A DNA stretch of 15,420 nt from positions 1-15,420 of the forward strand of contig JANYBR010000013.1 of NCBI GenBank assembly GCA_025360685.1, written 5' to 3'. Made by a program: the position numbers and the translations under genes. Source of the DNA: Pseudomonadota bacterium (GTDB lineage: Bacteria > Pseudomonadota > Alphaproteobacteria > Micropepsales > Micropepsaceae). The stretch's first letter is position 1. Each line of letters opens with the position of its first letter. The notes under the pieces were generated by a model. The model worked only from the letters and a program-made list of their open reading frames with translations, had not been told where the DNA came from and ran no database searches. This document shows positions 7,354-14,547 of this stretch, in pieces.

Positions 7354-7893
7354 ATGCGCATTCTGCTTGCAGGCCTTGCCGCCGGCATCGCCATGTTTGT
7401 TTGGTCGTCAATAGCTCACCTCGCAACGCCGCTGGGCACGATGGGTATCAGCACCTTGCCCGACGAAAGTGTGACGGTCGGCAATCTTGCCTCGGCGATC
7501 GGCGACAAGGGTGGGCTCTTTCTGTTTCCCACGCCGACGGGCAACAGTCCGAGTTCCTCGACCGCGACCGCACCCGGTGGATTTTTGGTCTTCAATCCGA
7601 AATCGCCGACGGCGATGCAGCCGAAAAATCTGGTTGTCGAATTTCTCACTGAACTCGCCGAAGGCTTGATCGCAGCGTGGCTGTTGGCCCAGACCGCACT
7701 GGCCGGCTATCTGGCACGGGTCGGATTTGTCGCGATGGTCGGACTGGCTGCTGCGATCACGACCAACCTTCCCTATTGGAACTGGTACACGTTCCCGACC
7801 GCCTACACGCTCGGCTATGGTTTCACCGAGTTTGCGGGCTACGTCGCGGCAGGCCTTGTCCTCGCGGCGATCCTGCGGCCGAAGGCGGCGTGA
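7354..7893 (+). CDS. Hypothetical membrane protein (about four helices)
   Basis: A 179-residue protein that I do not recognise by name. It opens with a hydrophobic helix (MRILLAGLAAGIAMFVWSSIAH), followed by a roughly 75-residue loop beginning LGTMGISTLP and containing a Ser/Thr/Pro-rich patch (FPTPTGNSPSSSTATAPGG). Three closely packed helices follow near residues 100-118, 122-141 and 150-174. The loop is probably extracytoplasmic. The NLPYWNWYTFPTAYTLGYG segment between the last helices is aromatic-rich and may be functionally important. A TTG at 7339 in frame would extend it by five codons, but ATG 7354 with a GGGGA just upstream is the better start. It stands alone and ends 15 bp from the convergent porin gene. 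Confidence 0.75.
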   Translation: MRILLAGLAAGIAMFVWSSIAHLATPLGTMGISTLPDESVTVGNLASAIGDKGGLFLFPTPTGNSPSSSTATAPGGFLVFNPKSPTAMQPKNLVVEFLTELAEGLIAAWLLAQTALAGYLARVGFVAMVGLAAAITTNLPYWNWYTFPTAYTLGYGFTEFAGYVAAGLVLAAILRPKAA

Positions 7894-7908
7894 GCGCGGC
7901 AGTCGAGA

Positions 7909-9552
7909 CTAGAGCGCTATCTGCGAGCGGAACGCGAAGGTTCCGAAATTTTGCCCTACCTCGGCGTTGTTCAAGACGCCATGGCCAAAGCCTGCAGGGA
8001 TGGTGCCAATTCGGCTGATCTGCTCATACTGCCATTGCAGTGAGAATTTGAGCGCGCTGTTCGGATACCAGTTGAGCACGGCGGTTGCGATGCGTTGGTC
8101 GCCGCCGCGTATTCCACCAGCAGGAAGAGCGCCGCCAAGGACTCCTGCATGGTCGTTCAGATTGAGATCGCTGTAGCGGGCCGCGAGTTCCCATGCGCCG
8201 GGTCCCCAGCCATCGAGCGAGAACGGGATACGCGGCTTGGGATTTGCGAATGCGCCGTTGGCTGCGTTGTAGGGACGGCTCTCGCCGGTGATGATCCAGC
8301 TTGCCTGCGCGTACCAGCCGTCAAAGCCGAGCGTCGGCGCGCCCGGCGGGCGCTGATCCATGCCGAAGCCGAAATATCCGGCCTGGGTGTAGACGTTCCG
8401 CCATTCGGCGGCGCCTTCCAGGGCATAGTTCCAGCCGCTCTCGGTATTGATCGCGCCAGTCGAAACGAGACGCGCGCTGTTGTCGTCCGTCGTCAACTCG
8501 GGGCCGTCCTGCAGGGTGATGTTCCGCGCGGCGCCCGGTCCGGCGGTGGCGTCTGGACCGCGGAACACATAGGTGCCAGCCGCGGAGAGCATCAGCTTCC
8601 AGTCCGTGTCGGAGTAGAATACGTCGCTTGCGCGGCCGACCACAGCCTGTTGTTCGTCGAAGAACAATGAGGTGTCGGCAACCTTTCCCCCGCTGTAGGC
8701 GAGCGACGCGAAGATCGAATCGCCTGCGTACACAATGCCGATGGCATCGCGGCCGTCACCTCCGGCCAGACTGCGGGACATATCCGATGCCGCGTTGCGC
8801 TCGAGGAAGATGACATCGCCGGCACTGGTTGCGTCCTCCAGATTTGCGCTGGGCGGATACGCCCCGACGCGGAACGCGAACGGGGCAAGGCCGGCATATT
8901 CGACATAGGCTTGTTGGATGCGGCCCTGAAGCTCGTTGCCGCTCGAAGCACCGCTGCCGAATTCGTAGTTGAAGTAATAGTTCCAGGCGCCGAAGACTCT
9001 GCCCTGAATGCCAAGCTGCGCGCGCCGCCAGTTCGAGCCGCTGGAAAGGTCCGGACCATTGGCTGCCGCCAGTTGCAGCGCATGCGCAGTCTGCATGAAA
9101 TAGGCGATATCGTATTGGCCGATAGCCCGGATCGCCAAGGAGAAACGTCCATCGGCCGAAGTCACCGTCGGACGGCCGCCGGCGATACTCCAGGTTGGCT
9201 GGTCTGCCTTTTCGATGCGCGCCCGATCTTCGAGAGCGGCAAACTTGCTTACGAGTTCGTCGATTGCGACTTGCTGCTGGACGACGCGTGTCTGCGCCGG
9301 CTCAGAGGGAGTCGAGGGCGGGGTTATTTCAGCGCTTTCCGCTGCAGTGCGCGGCACATTCACGCCTTTGTGCCGCAAGGCATTTCTCAAGACGCCAATC
9401 TCGCCGCGTTGTGCCGCGATCTGTTTCTGCTGCAGCTCCAGCATATGCTGCATGGCGTCGAGACGCTTCAGGATAGATGCGTCATTGGCCAGCGCCGGTG
9501 TCATTGCGACGGACAGCGCAGCGCCACTGAAAAGGATTGTGCGCAGCGTCAT
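7909..9552 (-). CDS. OprO/OprP-family (phosphate-selective type) outer-membrane porin
   Basis: A 547-residue outer-membrane protein. The signal peptide MTLRTILFSGAALSVAMTPALA ends before a mature N-terminus with a heptad-like helix (ILKRLDAMQHMLELQQKQIAAQ, about 26-50), as in trimeric OprP-type porins. A Ser/Pro/Thr-rich linker leads to a barrel of alternating strands, including RFSLAIRAIGQYDIAYFMQ, WRRAQLGIQGRVFGAWNYYFNYEFG and PRIPFSLDGWGPGAWELAARYSDLNL, the last a typical end region of the porin O/P family. These porins pass anions such as phosphate and polyphosphate. The C-terminus is ...RSQIAL, so the usual terminal aromatic of the beta-signal is replaced by Leu. The start ATG overlaps the modA stop, so the pair is one operon and this porin may pass molybdate-like oxyanions. 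Family call firm; substrate inferred. Confidence 0.88.
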   Translation of the reverse strand: MTLRTILFSGAALSVAMTPALANDASILKRLDAMQHMLELQQKQIAAQRGEIGVLRNALRHKGVNVPRTAAESAEITPPSTPSEPAQTRVVQQQVAIDELVSKFAALEDRARIEKADQPTWSIAGGRPTVTSADGRFSLAIRAIGQYDIAYFMQTAHALQLAAANGPDLSSGSNWRRAQLGIQGRVFGAWNYYFNYEFGSGASSGNELQGRIQQAYVEYAGLAPFAFRVGAYPPSANLEDATSAGDVIFLERNAASDMSRSLAGGDGRDAIGIVYAGDSIFASLAYSGGKVADTSLFFDEQQAVVGRASDVFYSDTDWKLMLSAAGTYVFRGPDATAGPGAARNITLQDGPELTTDDNSARLVSTGAINTESGWNYALEGAAEWRNVYTQAGYFGFGMDQRPPGAPTLGFDGWYAQASWIITGESRPYNAANGAFANPKPRIPFSLDGWGPGAWELAARYSDLNLNDHAGVLGGALPAGGIRGGDQRIATAVLNWYPNSALKFSLQWQYEQISRIGTIPAGFGHGVLNNAEVGQNFGTFAFRSQIAL

Positions 9553-10319
9553 GGCTTTGCTCCCAGAATGAGAAATCCGTCTTTTTCGAAAATGGCGGTC
9601 GCTGCCGGGCCACTCAGGAAGTCCAGAAAGGCGCGCGCGCCGGGGTTCGCGTCGCGGGTCAGGGCTGCGGGATAGACGATCGGCGCGTGGCTATTATCCG
9701 GGAAGGCGCCGACGATGCGGACCTGCTTCTCGCTCAGCGCATCGGTCGTATAAACGATTCCGAGCGGCGCCTCGCCGCGCGCCACATAGGCGAGGGCCAC
9801 CCGCACATTCTCCGCATTCACCAGATGGTCGACCAGGCTGTTCCACACGCCAAGCGTGGAGAGAGCAGTGCGCGCATATTTTCCGGCAGGTACGGAGTCT
9901 GGATCGGCCATGGACAACCGTCCGCCATGCAGTGCCCCGAGCAAATCGAAGTGTGGCGCAATGGCGAGTGCTACATTCGAGTCCGATGGTGCGATGAGCA
10001 CGAGGTGATTGCCGAGTAGATTCCTGCGCGTAGCGTGTGCGATTAGGCCGCGATTGTCGAGATAATCCATCCACTCCGTGTCAGCGGAGATGAACATGTC
10101 TGCGCCGCCCGATGCCGCGATCTGGCGGGCCAGCGCCGAGGATGCGGCAAAGGAAAGCGTCGGTGCGATGCCCGTCTTGGCCTGGTAGGCCTTGCCCACG
10201 TCGCTCAACGCATCGGAAAGCGAGGCCGCGGCGAAAACGGTGACTCCTGCGCAGGCCACAGCCGGAGCCAGTCCGAGAACGACTGCAATCAATCCGGCGC
10301 GAATGAAACGGTCCAACAT
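9549..10319 (-). CDS. modA: Molybdate ABC transporter substrate-binding protein ModA
   Basis: Periplasmic binding protein for molybdate or tungstate, 256 residues. After a signal peptide (to about residue 24, A-C-A-G) the mature protein begins VTVFAAASLSDAL, with the oxyanion-binding Ser region at 33. It continues with SFAASSALARQI (second Ser, about 60-61), GGADMFISADTEWMDYL, the MADPDSVPAGKYAR loop (138-150) and LGIVYTTDA with Tyr190, the expected molybdate-contacting Tyr. ATG 10319 has a GGGAG five bases upstream; the open frame extends to 10358, but that extension would encode an operator palindrome. No modB or modC is in the window; the next gene, overlapped by ATGA, is the OprO/P porin. 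PstS is excluded because its phosphate-binding motifs and larger size are absent. Tungstate or another oxyanion is possible. Confidence 0.9.
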   Translation of the reverse strand: MLDRFIRAGLIAVVLGLAPAVACAGVTVFAAASLSDALSDVGKAYQAKTGIAPTLSFAASSALARQIAASGGADMFISADTEWMDYLDNRGLIAHATRRNLLGNHLVLIAPSDSNVALAIAPHFDLLGALHGGRLSMADPDSVPAGKYARTALSTLGVWNSLVDHLVNAENVRVALAYVARGEAPLGIVYTTDALSEKQVRIVGAFPDNSHAPIVYPAALTRDANPGARAFLDFLSGPAATAIFEKDGFLILGAKP

Positions 10320-10346
10320 TACAACTCCCGGCTCTTCTACACTGAC

Positions 10347-10370
10347 CGTGATATCCAAATGGATATCACG
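10347..10370. promoter_or_regulatory. Perfect 11+2+11 bp palindrome upstream of modA: candidate Mo-box operator
   Basis: CGTGATATCCA (10347-10357) and TGGATATCACG (10360-10370) are exact inverted repeats around AA. The half-site CGTGATAT is close to the CGTTATAT-type half-site of ModE/MopA/MopB Mo-boxes in Alphaproteobacteria. It ends 27 bp upstream of the modA ATG, where a repressor would cover the promoter. The palindrome is certain; its regulator is inferred. Confidence 0.65.
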
Positions 10371-10408
10371 CGTCGAGACAAGAGGCGCGCCCGGAAAATT
10401 TCGATATA

Positions 10409-10837
10409 CTAAAGGCCTGTGCCTTGCAGGTCGTACATCAAGCGCAAAGCGAGGGCGCCGTTGCCGCCGCGCCGGGCGGCTCCGATCCAGGATTCGACAT
10501 TGCGCTTGAGCAGATCTTCCTGATTCTTGTCGCGCCGTCCGCGCATGACCGCGAGCTCGTCCGCGATCTGGCGTGCCTGATTTGTGATGCGCTCGATTGC
10601 CGCGCCGGTCGCTGTCTTCGCCCCGCCGGACTGCGTCATGAGACGGGCCCTGTTGGCAGCAACATCCGACGCCACCGACGCGGCGTTCGCTGTCAGCCAG
10701 GCGATTTTCGCGGTCCGAAGACTTTCATAATAGTCATTGCCATGTGCGTGATAGATGGCCGGATAACCACTGACCGCCGCCTGCGCGGCACAGGCGGCGA
10801 ACAGCGGCAGCAGGATCAGAAGTGACAAAACGCGCAT
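10409..10837 (-). CDS. Small exported protein of unknown function
   Basis: A 142-residue protein with an N-terminal signal sequence (MRVLSLLILLPLFAACAAQA) and probable Sec cleavage after A-Q-A near residue 20. The cysteine inside the hydrophobic part is not in a good lipobox (FAAC), so a lipoprotein is less likely. The mature part starts with a Tyr/His-rich segment (GYPAIYHAHGNDYYES) and is then mainly helical and Ala/Arg-rich, with a charged central helix (NQARQIADELAVMRGRRDKNQEDLLKR). It ends GNGALALRLMYDLQGTGL. It lies upstream of modA on the same strand, but 89 bp containing the operator palindrome separate them, so modA probably has its own promoter. I cannot assign a family. Confidence 0.7.
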   Translation of the reverse strand: MRVLSLLILLPLFAACAAQAAVSGYPAIYHAHGNDYYESLRTAKIAWLTANAASVASDVAANRARLMTQSGGAKTATGAAIERITNQARQIADELAVMRGRRDKNQEDLLKRNVESWIGAARRGGNGALALRLMYDLQGTGL

Positions 10838-10920
10838 GCCAAATCCGTCATCGCGAACCGTGCGACGGTGCCAGTTCGTGCAATCGCCTTCAAGGCTGGC
10901 GAAGGCATCGGCGCGTTCGT

Positions 10921-12438
10921 CTATTGAAGATTGGCGATCCGCCGAAAGGACAGCGCCTCGGCAATGTGCGCGCGTTGCACGCTCTGTGAATCCGCCAGAT
11001 CGGCGATGGTGCGCGCCACCCGCAATACGCGGTGATAGCCGCGCGCCGTCAGGCGCATGGTTTCGGCTGCAGCGCTCAGCAATTTCTTGCCGGACGCGTC
11101 GGGCGCGGAAATCTGATCGAGAAGTTCACCTTCGGCGTGGGCGTTGATGCGCAGGCCTTTGTCCTCGAAACGCGCGCGCTGGATGTCGCGCGCCCGCGTC
11201 ACGCGTGCCGCAAAATCGGCGCTGCCTTCGGCCGGTGGCGGCAGGGCCAGATCGGCCGCCGACACGCCGGAAACTTCGACATGAATGTCGATACGGTCGA
11301 ATAAGGGCCCCGAGATGCGCGATTGATAGTCTAGCGCGCATTTTGGTGCACGGCCGCAGGCTTGCGCTGGATCGGAAAGATAGCCGCAACGGCACGGGTT
11401 CATCGCCGCCACCAGCTGGAAGCGCGCTGGATAGCGCACATGCGCATTGGCTCTTGCCACCACCACTTCGCCGCTTTCGATCGGCTGGCGCAGCGAGTCG
11501 AGGACCGCGCGCTGAAACTCCGGCAGCTCGTCCAGAAAGAGTACGCCCAGATGCGCCAGCGACACTTCGCCGGGCTTCACGCGAAGTCCGCCGCCGGTCA
11601 GTGCCGCCATCGAGGCGGAGTGGTGCGGATTGCGAAAAGGCCGCCGCCGCGAAATCGCGCCGCCGGCAAGTTCTCCCGCCAGCGACTGAATCATGGAAAT
11701 CTCGAGCGCCTCGCGCGCATCCAGTGGCGGCAGAATGCCCGGCAGGCGCTGCGCCAGCATCGACTTGCCGGCACCCGGTGGCCCGATCATCAGCATGTTG
11801 TGGCCGCCGGCGGCGGCAATCTCGAGCGCGCGCTTGGCAGTCTCCTGACCCTTCACATCGCGCAGGTCCGGCGCGTTCGGCACCTCTTCTGCAAGCTTCG
11901 CCGTGGGTGGGTTGAGCACCTGCACGCCCTTCACATGATTGACCAGCGCGATCAGCGAAGGCGTGGCGATGATCTCCACGCCCCCAGCCCAAGCCGCTTC
12001 TGGTCCGCAGGCAGCCGGACAAATAAGGCCGCGCTGCTGTTCGCTCGCCGCCAGCGCCGCAGGCAACACGCCGGCGACCGCTGTCAGTTGCGCGTCGAGC
12101 GACAACTCTCCGAGTGCCACATAGTTCGCCATCTCGCTGGCCGGCAGCACGCCCATCGCCGCCAGCAGGCCGAGGGCGATGGGCAGGTCATAGTGACTGC
12201 CTTCCTTGGGCAGATCGGCTGGGGCGAGGTTCACCGTGATACGCTGATAGGGCAGCGCCAGGCCGATAGCCGAGAGTGCCGCCCGCACCCGTTCCTTGCT
12301 CTCGCCCACAGCCTTGTCCGCCAGGCCGACAATGTTGAATTGGCCCGTACCGCCGCCTTCTCCGACATGAACTTGAACGTCCACTTCGCGTGCTTCGATA
12401 CCCTGGAACGCAACTGTGAAAACGTGCGCGACCGTCAT
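10921..12438 (-). CDS. comM: ComM/YifB-family Mg-chelatase-like AAA+ ATPase
   Basis: A cytoplasmic AAA+ protein of 505 residues, normal for ComM, a hexameric helicase that promotes branch migration when incoming DNA is integrated during natural transformation; most carriers are not known to be competent. Residues 1-165 form the Lon-protease-like ChlI domain (VGLADKAVGESKERVRAALS; NLAPADLPKEGSHYDLPIAL). The AAA+ core has Walker A GPPGAGKS (219-226), RPFRNPHHSASMAAL, Walker B LFLDELPEF (300-308) and the Cys cluster NPCRCGY...CGRAPKC (C349, C351, C361, C367), which may bind zinc. The C-terminal Mg-chelatase domain ends LTARGYHRVLRVARTIADL. The start ATG 12438 overlaps the stop of the upstream membrane-protein gene; the frame stays open to 12975, but that extension lacks similarity to ComM. 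Confidence 0.95.
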   Translation of the reverse strand: MTVAHVFTVAFQGIEAREVDVQVHVGEGGGTGQFNIVGLADKAVGESKERVRAALSAIGLALPYQRITVNLAPADLPKEGSHYDLPIALGLLAAMGVLPASEMANYVALGELSLDAQLTAVAGVLPAALAASEQQRGLICPAACGPEAAWAGGVEIIATPSLIALVNHVKGVQVLNPPTAKLAEEVPNAPDLRDVKGQETAKRALEIAAAGGHNMLMIGPPGAGKSMLAQRLPGILPPLDAREALEISMIQSLAGELAGGAISRRRPFRNPHHSASMAALTGGGLRVKPGEVSLAHLGVLFLDELPEFQRAVLDSLRQPIESGEVVVARANAHVRYPARFQLVAAMNPCRCGYLSDPAQACGRAPKCALDYQSRISGPLFDRIDIHVEVSGVSAADLALPPPAEGSADFAARVTRARDIQRARFEDKGLRINAHAEGELLDQISAPDASGKKLLSAAAETMRLTARGYHRVLRVARTIADLADSQSVQRAHIAEALSFRRIANLQ

Positions 12439-12845
12439 GACATGGAAAAGACGTACCCCGCCGCGGCACCGGCGATGACAAATCGCACGAGATAGCCGGT
12501 GCAATGTGAGAAAGTGAGCTTCGGGTTCATCTTGATGAAGAAGCCGTTGATGACGATGACGCCGAGCGGCCCAGCGATCCAGGCGATCGCGGCGACGGTG
12601 AGGCCGGCCAAAATTGTGTGAACGCCCGCCAGGACGCAGAGGATGAAGATGGCCGCCGTCATGACGTAGCCAATCGCGCTGGACCAGATGATCGCTCCGG
12701 TCTCGTTGCCCTCGCGGAGTCCTGGCCACCACACTTCGGGATAACGTCTGTACTCTTCGTGGAACAGAACGCCCATGAAAAGCCAGTCGGTGAACGCCGC
12801 CAAGGTTCCCGAGCCCAAAATTGCCGCTACGGCGATCCAGTTCAT
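12435..12845 (-). CDS. Small integral membrane protein, DUF1761-like
   Basis: A 136-residue protein with four hydrophobic helices: an N-terminal one (MNWIAVAAILGSGTLAAFTDWLFMGVLF), then about 50-72, 75-100 and 113-133. A polar loop (HEEYRRYPEVWWPGLREGNET) links the first two. The MNW start, the tandem aromatic loop and the overall hairpin pattern resemble DUF1761 proteins, whose function is unknown; the match is by eye and moderate. ATG 12845 is preceded by GAAGGGGCAAG; a GTG at 12860 would add five residues. Its TGA overlaps the comM ATG (ATGA), so the two are co-translated, which probably reflects operon packing rather than a shared DNA-uptake role. Confidence 0.75.
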   Translation of the reverse strand: MNWIAVAAILGSGTLAAFTDWLFMGVLFHEEYRRYPEVWWPGLREGNETGAIIWSSAIGYVMTAAIFILCVLAGVHTILAGLTVAAIAWIAGPLGVIVINGFFIKMNPKLTFSHCTGYLVRFVIAGAAAGYVFSMS

Positions 12846-13001
12846 TCTTGCCCCTTCCACGCAAGATTAACGTAAGGCGGCGCAGATGGCGACTGTCATG
12901 CGCGCTTTTGGCGTCAAATCCTGACAAATGCGCGCACTTGCGTGGCGTGCCCCGTGCACTTACCCTTTCACCCACGCTATTTCCCGAAAAGAGAGATCAC
13001 G
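12846..13001. other. Divergent intergenic region between DUF1761-like/comM and moxR operons
   Basis: This 156 bp region must hold both promoters. The octamer ATGCGCGC occurs twice (12898-12905 and 12928-12935), but no clear -35/-10 pair is visible. GAGAG at 12991-12995 is a plausible Shine-Dalgarno sequence for the ATG at 13002. Confidence 0.4.
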
Positions 13002-13859
13002 ATGGCCGTTCAACGTTTTCAAGGAACAGACAAGTATGTCGCGACCGACGATCTGCGGATCGCCGTAAACGCGTCCATCGCATTGGAGCGGCCGCTGCTC
13101 GTCAAGGGCGAGCCTGGTACCGGCAAGACCGAGCTTGCCTTTCAGGTGGCGGACTTTCTCAAAGCGCCACTCATCACCTGGCATGTGAAATCTACCACCA
13201 AGGCGATGCAGGGTCTGTACGAATATGACGCCGTCACGCGTCTGCGCGACAGCCAACTGGGCGATGAGCGCGTCAAGGACGTCAAGAACTACATCAAGAA
13301 GGGCAAATTGTGGGAAGCCTTCGAGATGAAGGGTCGTCCCGTGCTTTTGATCGACGAAATTGATAAGGCCGACATCGAATTTCCCAACGACCTGCTGCTC
13401 GAACTCGACCGCATGGAATTCTTCGTTTACGAGACCGGCGAGACGATCAAGGCTGTGCAGCGTCCGATCATCCTCATCACCTCGAACAACGAAAAGGAAC
13501 TGCCGGACGCGTTCCTGCGCCGTTGTTTCTTCCACTATATCAAGTTCCCCGAGCGCGATACGATGCAAAAGATCATCGACGTGCACTATCCCAACATAAA
13601 ACAGAAGCTGGTCAGCGAGGCACTCAACGTCTTCTACCAGATCCGCGACGTGCCGGGCCTGAAGAAGAAGCCGTCGACGTCGGAATTGCTCGACTGGCTG
13701 AAGCTGCTACTCAACGAAGACATCCCGCCAGAAGCGCTGAAGGAAAAGGATCCGACCAAGCTCATCCCGCCGCTGCATGGCGCGCTGCTCAAGAACGAGC
13801 AGGATGTACACCTGTTCGAACGCCTCGCGTTCCTGGCGCGGAGAGAACCGAGAAACTAG
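13002..13859 (+). CDS. MoxR-family AAA+ ATPase
   Basis: A 285-residue cytoplasmic AAA+ ATPase of the MoxR group, proteins thought to act as chaperones that activate or insert cofactors into partner complexes together with VWA proteins. Visible motifs: Walker A GEPGTGKT (36-43), the MoxR-type HVKSTTKAMQGLYEYDAV stretch after it, Walker B VLLIDEID (D118, E119), sensor 1 ITSNNEKELPDAF (Asn162) and the arginine-finger region LRRCFFHYI (R173, R174). The rest forms the helical lid. ATG 13002 is preferred over the longer frame from 12942. The stop TAG (13857-13859) shares its G with the GTG start of the next gene. The VWA protein two genes down is the expected partner. Confidence 0.95.
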   Translation: MAVQRFQGTDKYVATDDLRIAVNASIALERPLLVKGEPGTGKTELAFQVADFLKAPLITWHVKSTTKAMQGLYEYDAVTRLRDSQLGDERVKDVKNYIKKGKLWEAFEMKGRPVLLIDEIDKADIEFPNDLLLELDRMEFFVYETGETIKAVQRPIILITSNNEKELPDAFLRRCFFHYIKFPERDTMQKIIDVHYPNIKQKLVSEALNVFYQIRDVPGLKKKPSTSELLDWLKLLLNEDIPPEALKEKDPTKLIPPLHGALLKNEQDVHLFERLAFLARREPRN

Positions 13860-14503
13860 TGCGCAGGCACACCTTCGCCTTTGTTCTGATCGGCTCGCTG
13901 GGGCTTGCACCGGCGTTCGCGCAGACGACCAACATCGACGCCTTCAAGGATGGCACCGACGAGGCCAAGGTGCACAGCGCCTCGGGCTTCATCTGTCCGC
14001 TCTTCATCGGTCATTTCGAGCGCGACGCCTATGGCGAGCGCGCGCCGATGCTGGGCTCGGACTTCTGCGCCTACTCGGCGCTCGACGGGGTCTACGGCAC
14101 CATTACGCTGACACCGTTGAGGGCAGCCTATGATCCCAAGACGGCGCTGGTGCAGGAATTCACCGAGCAGGAAGGCATCGGCGGCAAGATCGTTGGCGAG
14201 ACCACGGTGCAGATCGGCGGCGGGGCGACCCCGATTTCGGTCTATAGCCGCACCTATGAGACCGCGGCGCTGGAGACGCTTCACTACCGCATCATGTTCT
14301 CCACCGGGACGGTCGGAACCTGGGCCGTAGAGGCGACGGTCGAGTTTGCCACCCCCCGCGACGACGAAAAGATGCGCGACTTTCTGAATGCCGTTTACCG
14401 CGAAGCTTTGGTGCGCATTGCAAAAGTGCCGCCGCCGCAGGGTCAGGTGATACAGGTACCGATCCCGCCCCCCCCGCTGGCCGGACCGGCCAAGCCGCGT
14501 TAG
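13859..14503 (+). CDS. Secreted protein of unknown function within the MoxR/VWA operon
   Basis: A 214-residue exported protein starting at GTG 13859, which overlaps the MoxR stop by one base. The N-terminus (VRRHTFAFVLIGSLGLAPAFAQ) is a Sec signal peptide cleaved after A-F-A; without the GTG start the signal would be lost. The mature part has SGFICPLFIGHFERDAYGER and GSDFCAYSALDGVYGTITL, with two cysteines that may pair, then beta-rich stretches (GGKIVGETTVQIGGG, TLHYRIMFSTGTVGTWAVEATVEF) and a helix DDEKMRDFLNAVYREALVRI. The tail is proline-rich (VPPPQGQVIQVPIPPPPLAG). The longer frame open from 13523 overlaps the moxR coding region and is not real. I do not recognise the family. Its place between moxR and the VWA gene suggests co-expression, but a periplasmic product cannot meet a cytoplasmic MoxR directly. 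Confidence 0.85.
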   Translation: MRRHTFAFVLIGSLGLAPAFAQTTNIDAFKDGTDEAKVHSASGFICPLFIGHFERDAYGERAPMLGSDFCAYSALDGVYGTITLTPLRAAYDPKTALVQEFTEQEGIGGKIVGETTVQIGGGATPISVYSRTYETAALETLHYRIMFSTGTVGTWAVEATVEFATPRDDEKMRDFLNAVYREALVRIAKVPPPQGQVIQVPIPPPPLAGPAKPR

Positions 14504-14547
14504 ACTTTACGAACTCCTATTCGCTTACCACCGAAGGTCCACGAGCC

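Noticed and set aside
9549..10319. Reading the binding protein as PstS, which would complete the pst set
   Set aside because: The VTVFAAASL, ADMFISAD and VPAGKY motifs and the 256-residue length fit ModA, not PstS.
10886..10906. GCCTTC / GAAGGC hairpin downstream of comM as a terminator
   Set aside because: Only a 6-bp stem and no T-run on either strand.
11362..12495. 377-codon plus-strand frame antisense to comM
   Set aside because: His/Arg/Gln-rich shadow of a strongly supported gene.
12898..12935. Direct repeat ATGCGCGC twice upstream of moxR
   Set aside because: An 8-mer of this composition recurs by chance in GC-rich DNA and it is not placed over a visible promoter.
12439..12975. N-terminal extension of the comM frame
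   Set aside because: It overlaps the DUF1761-like gene on the same strand and lacks ComM similarity; the MTVAHVFTVAFQG start is the family norm.
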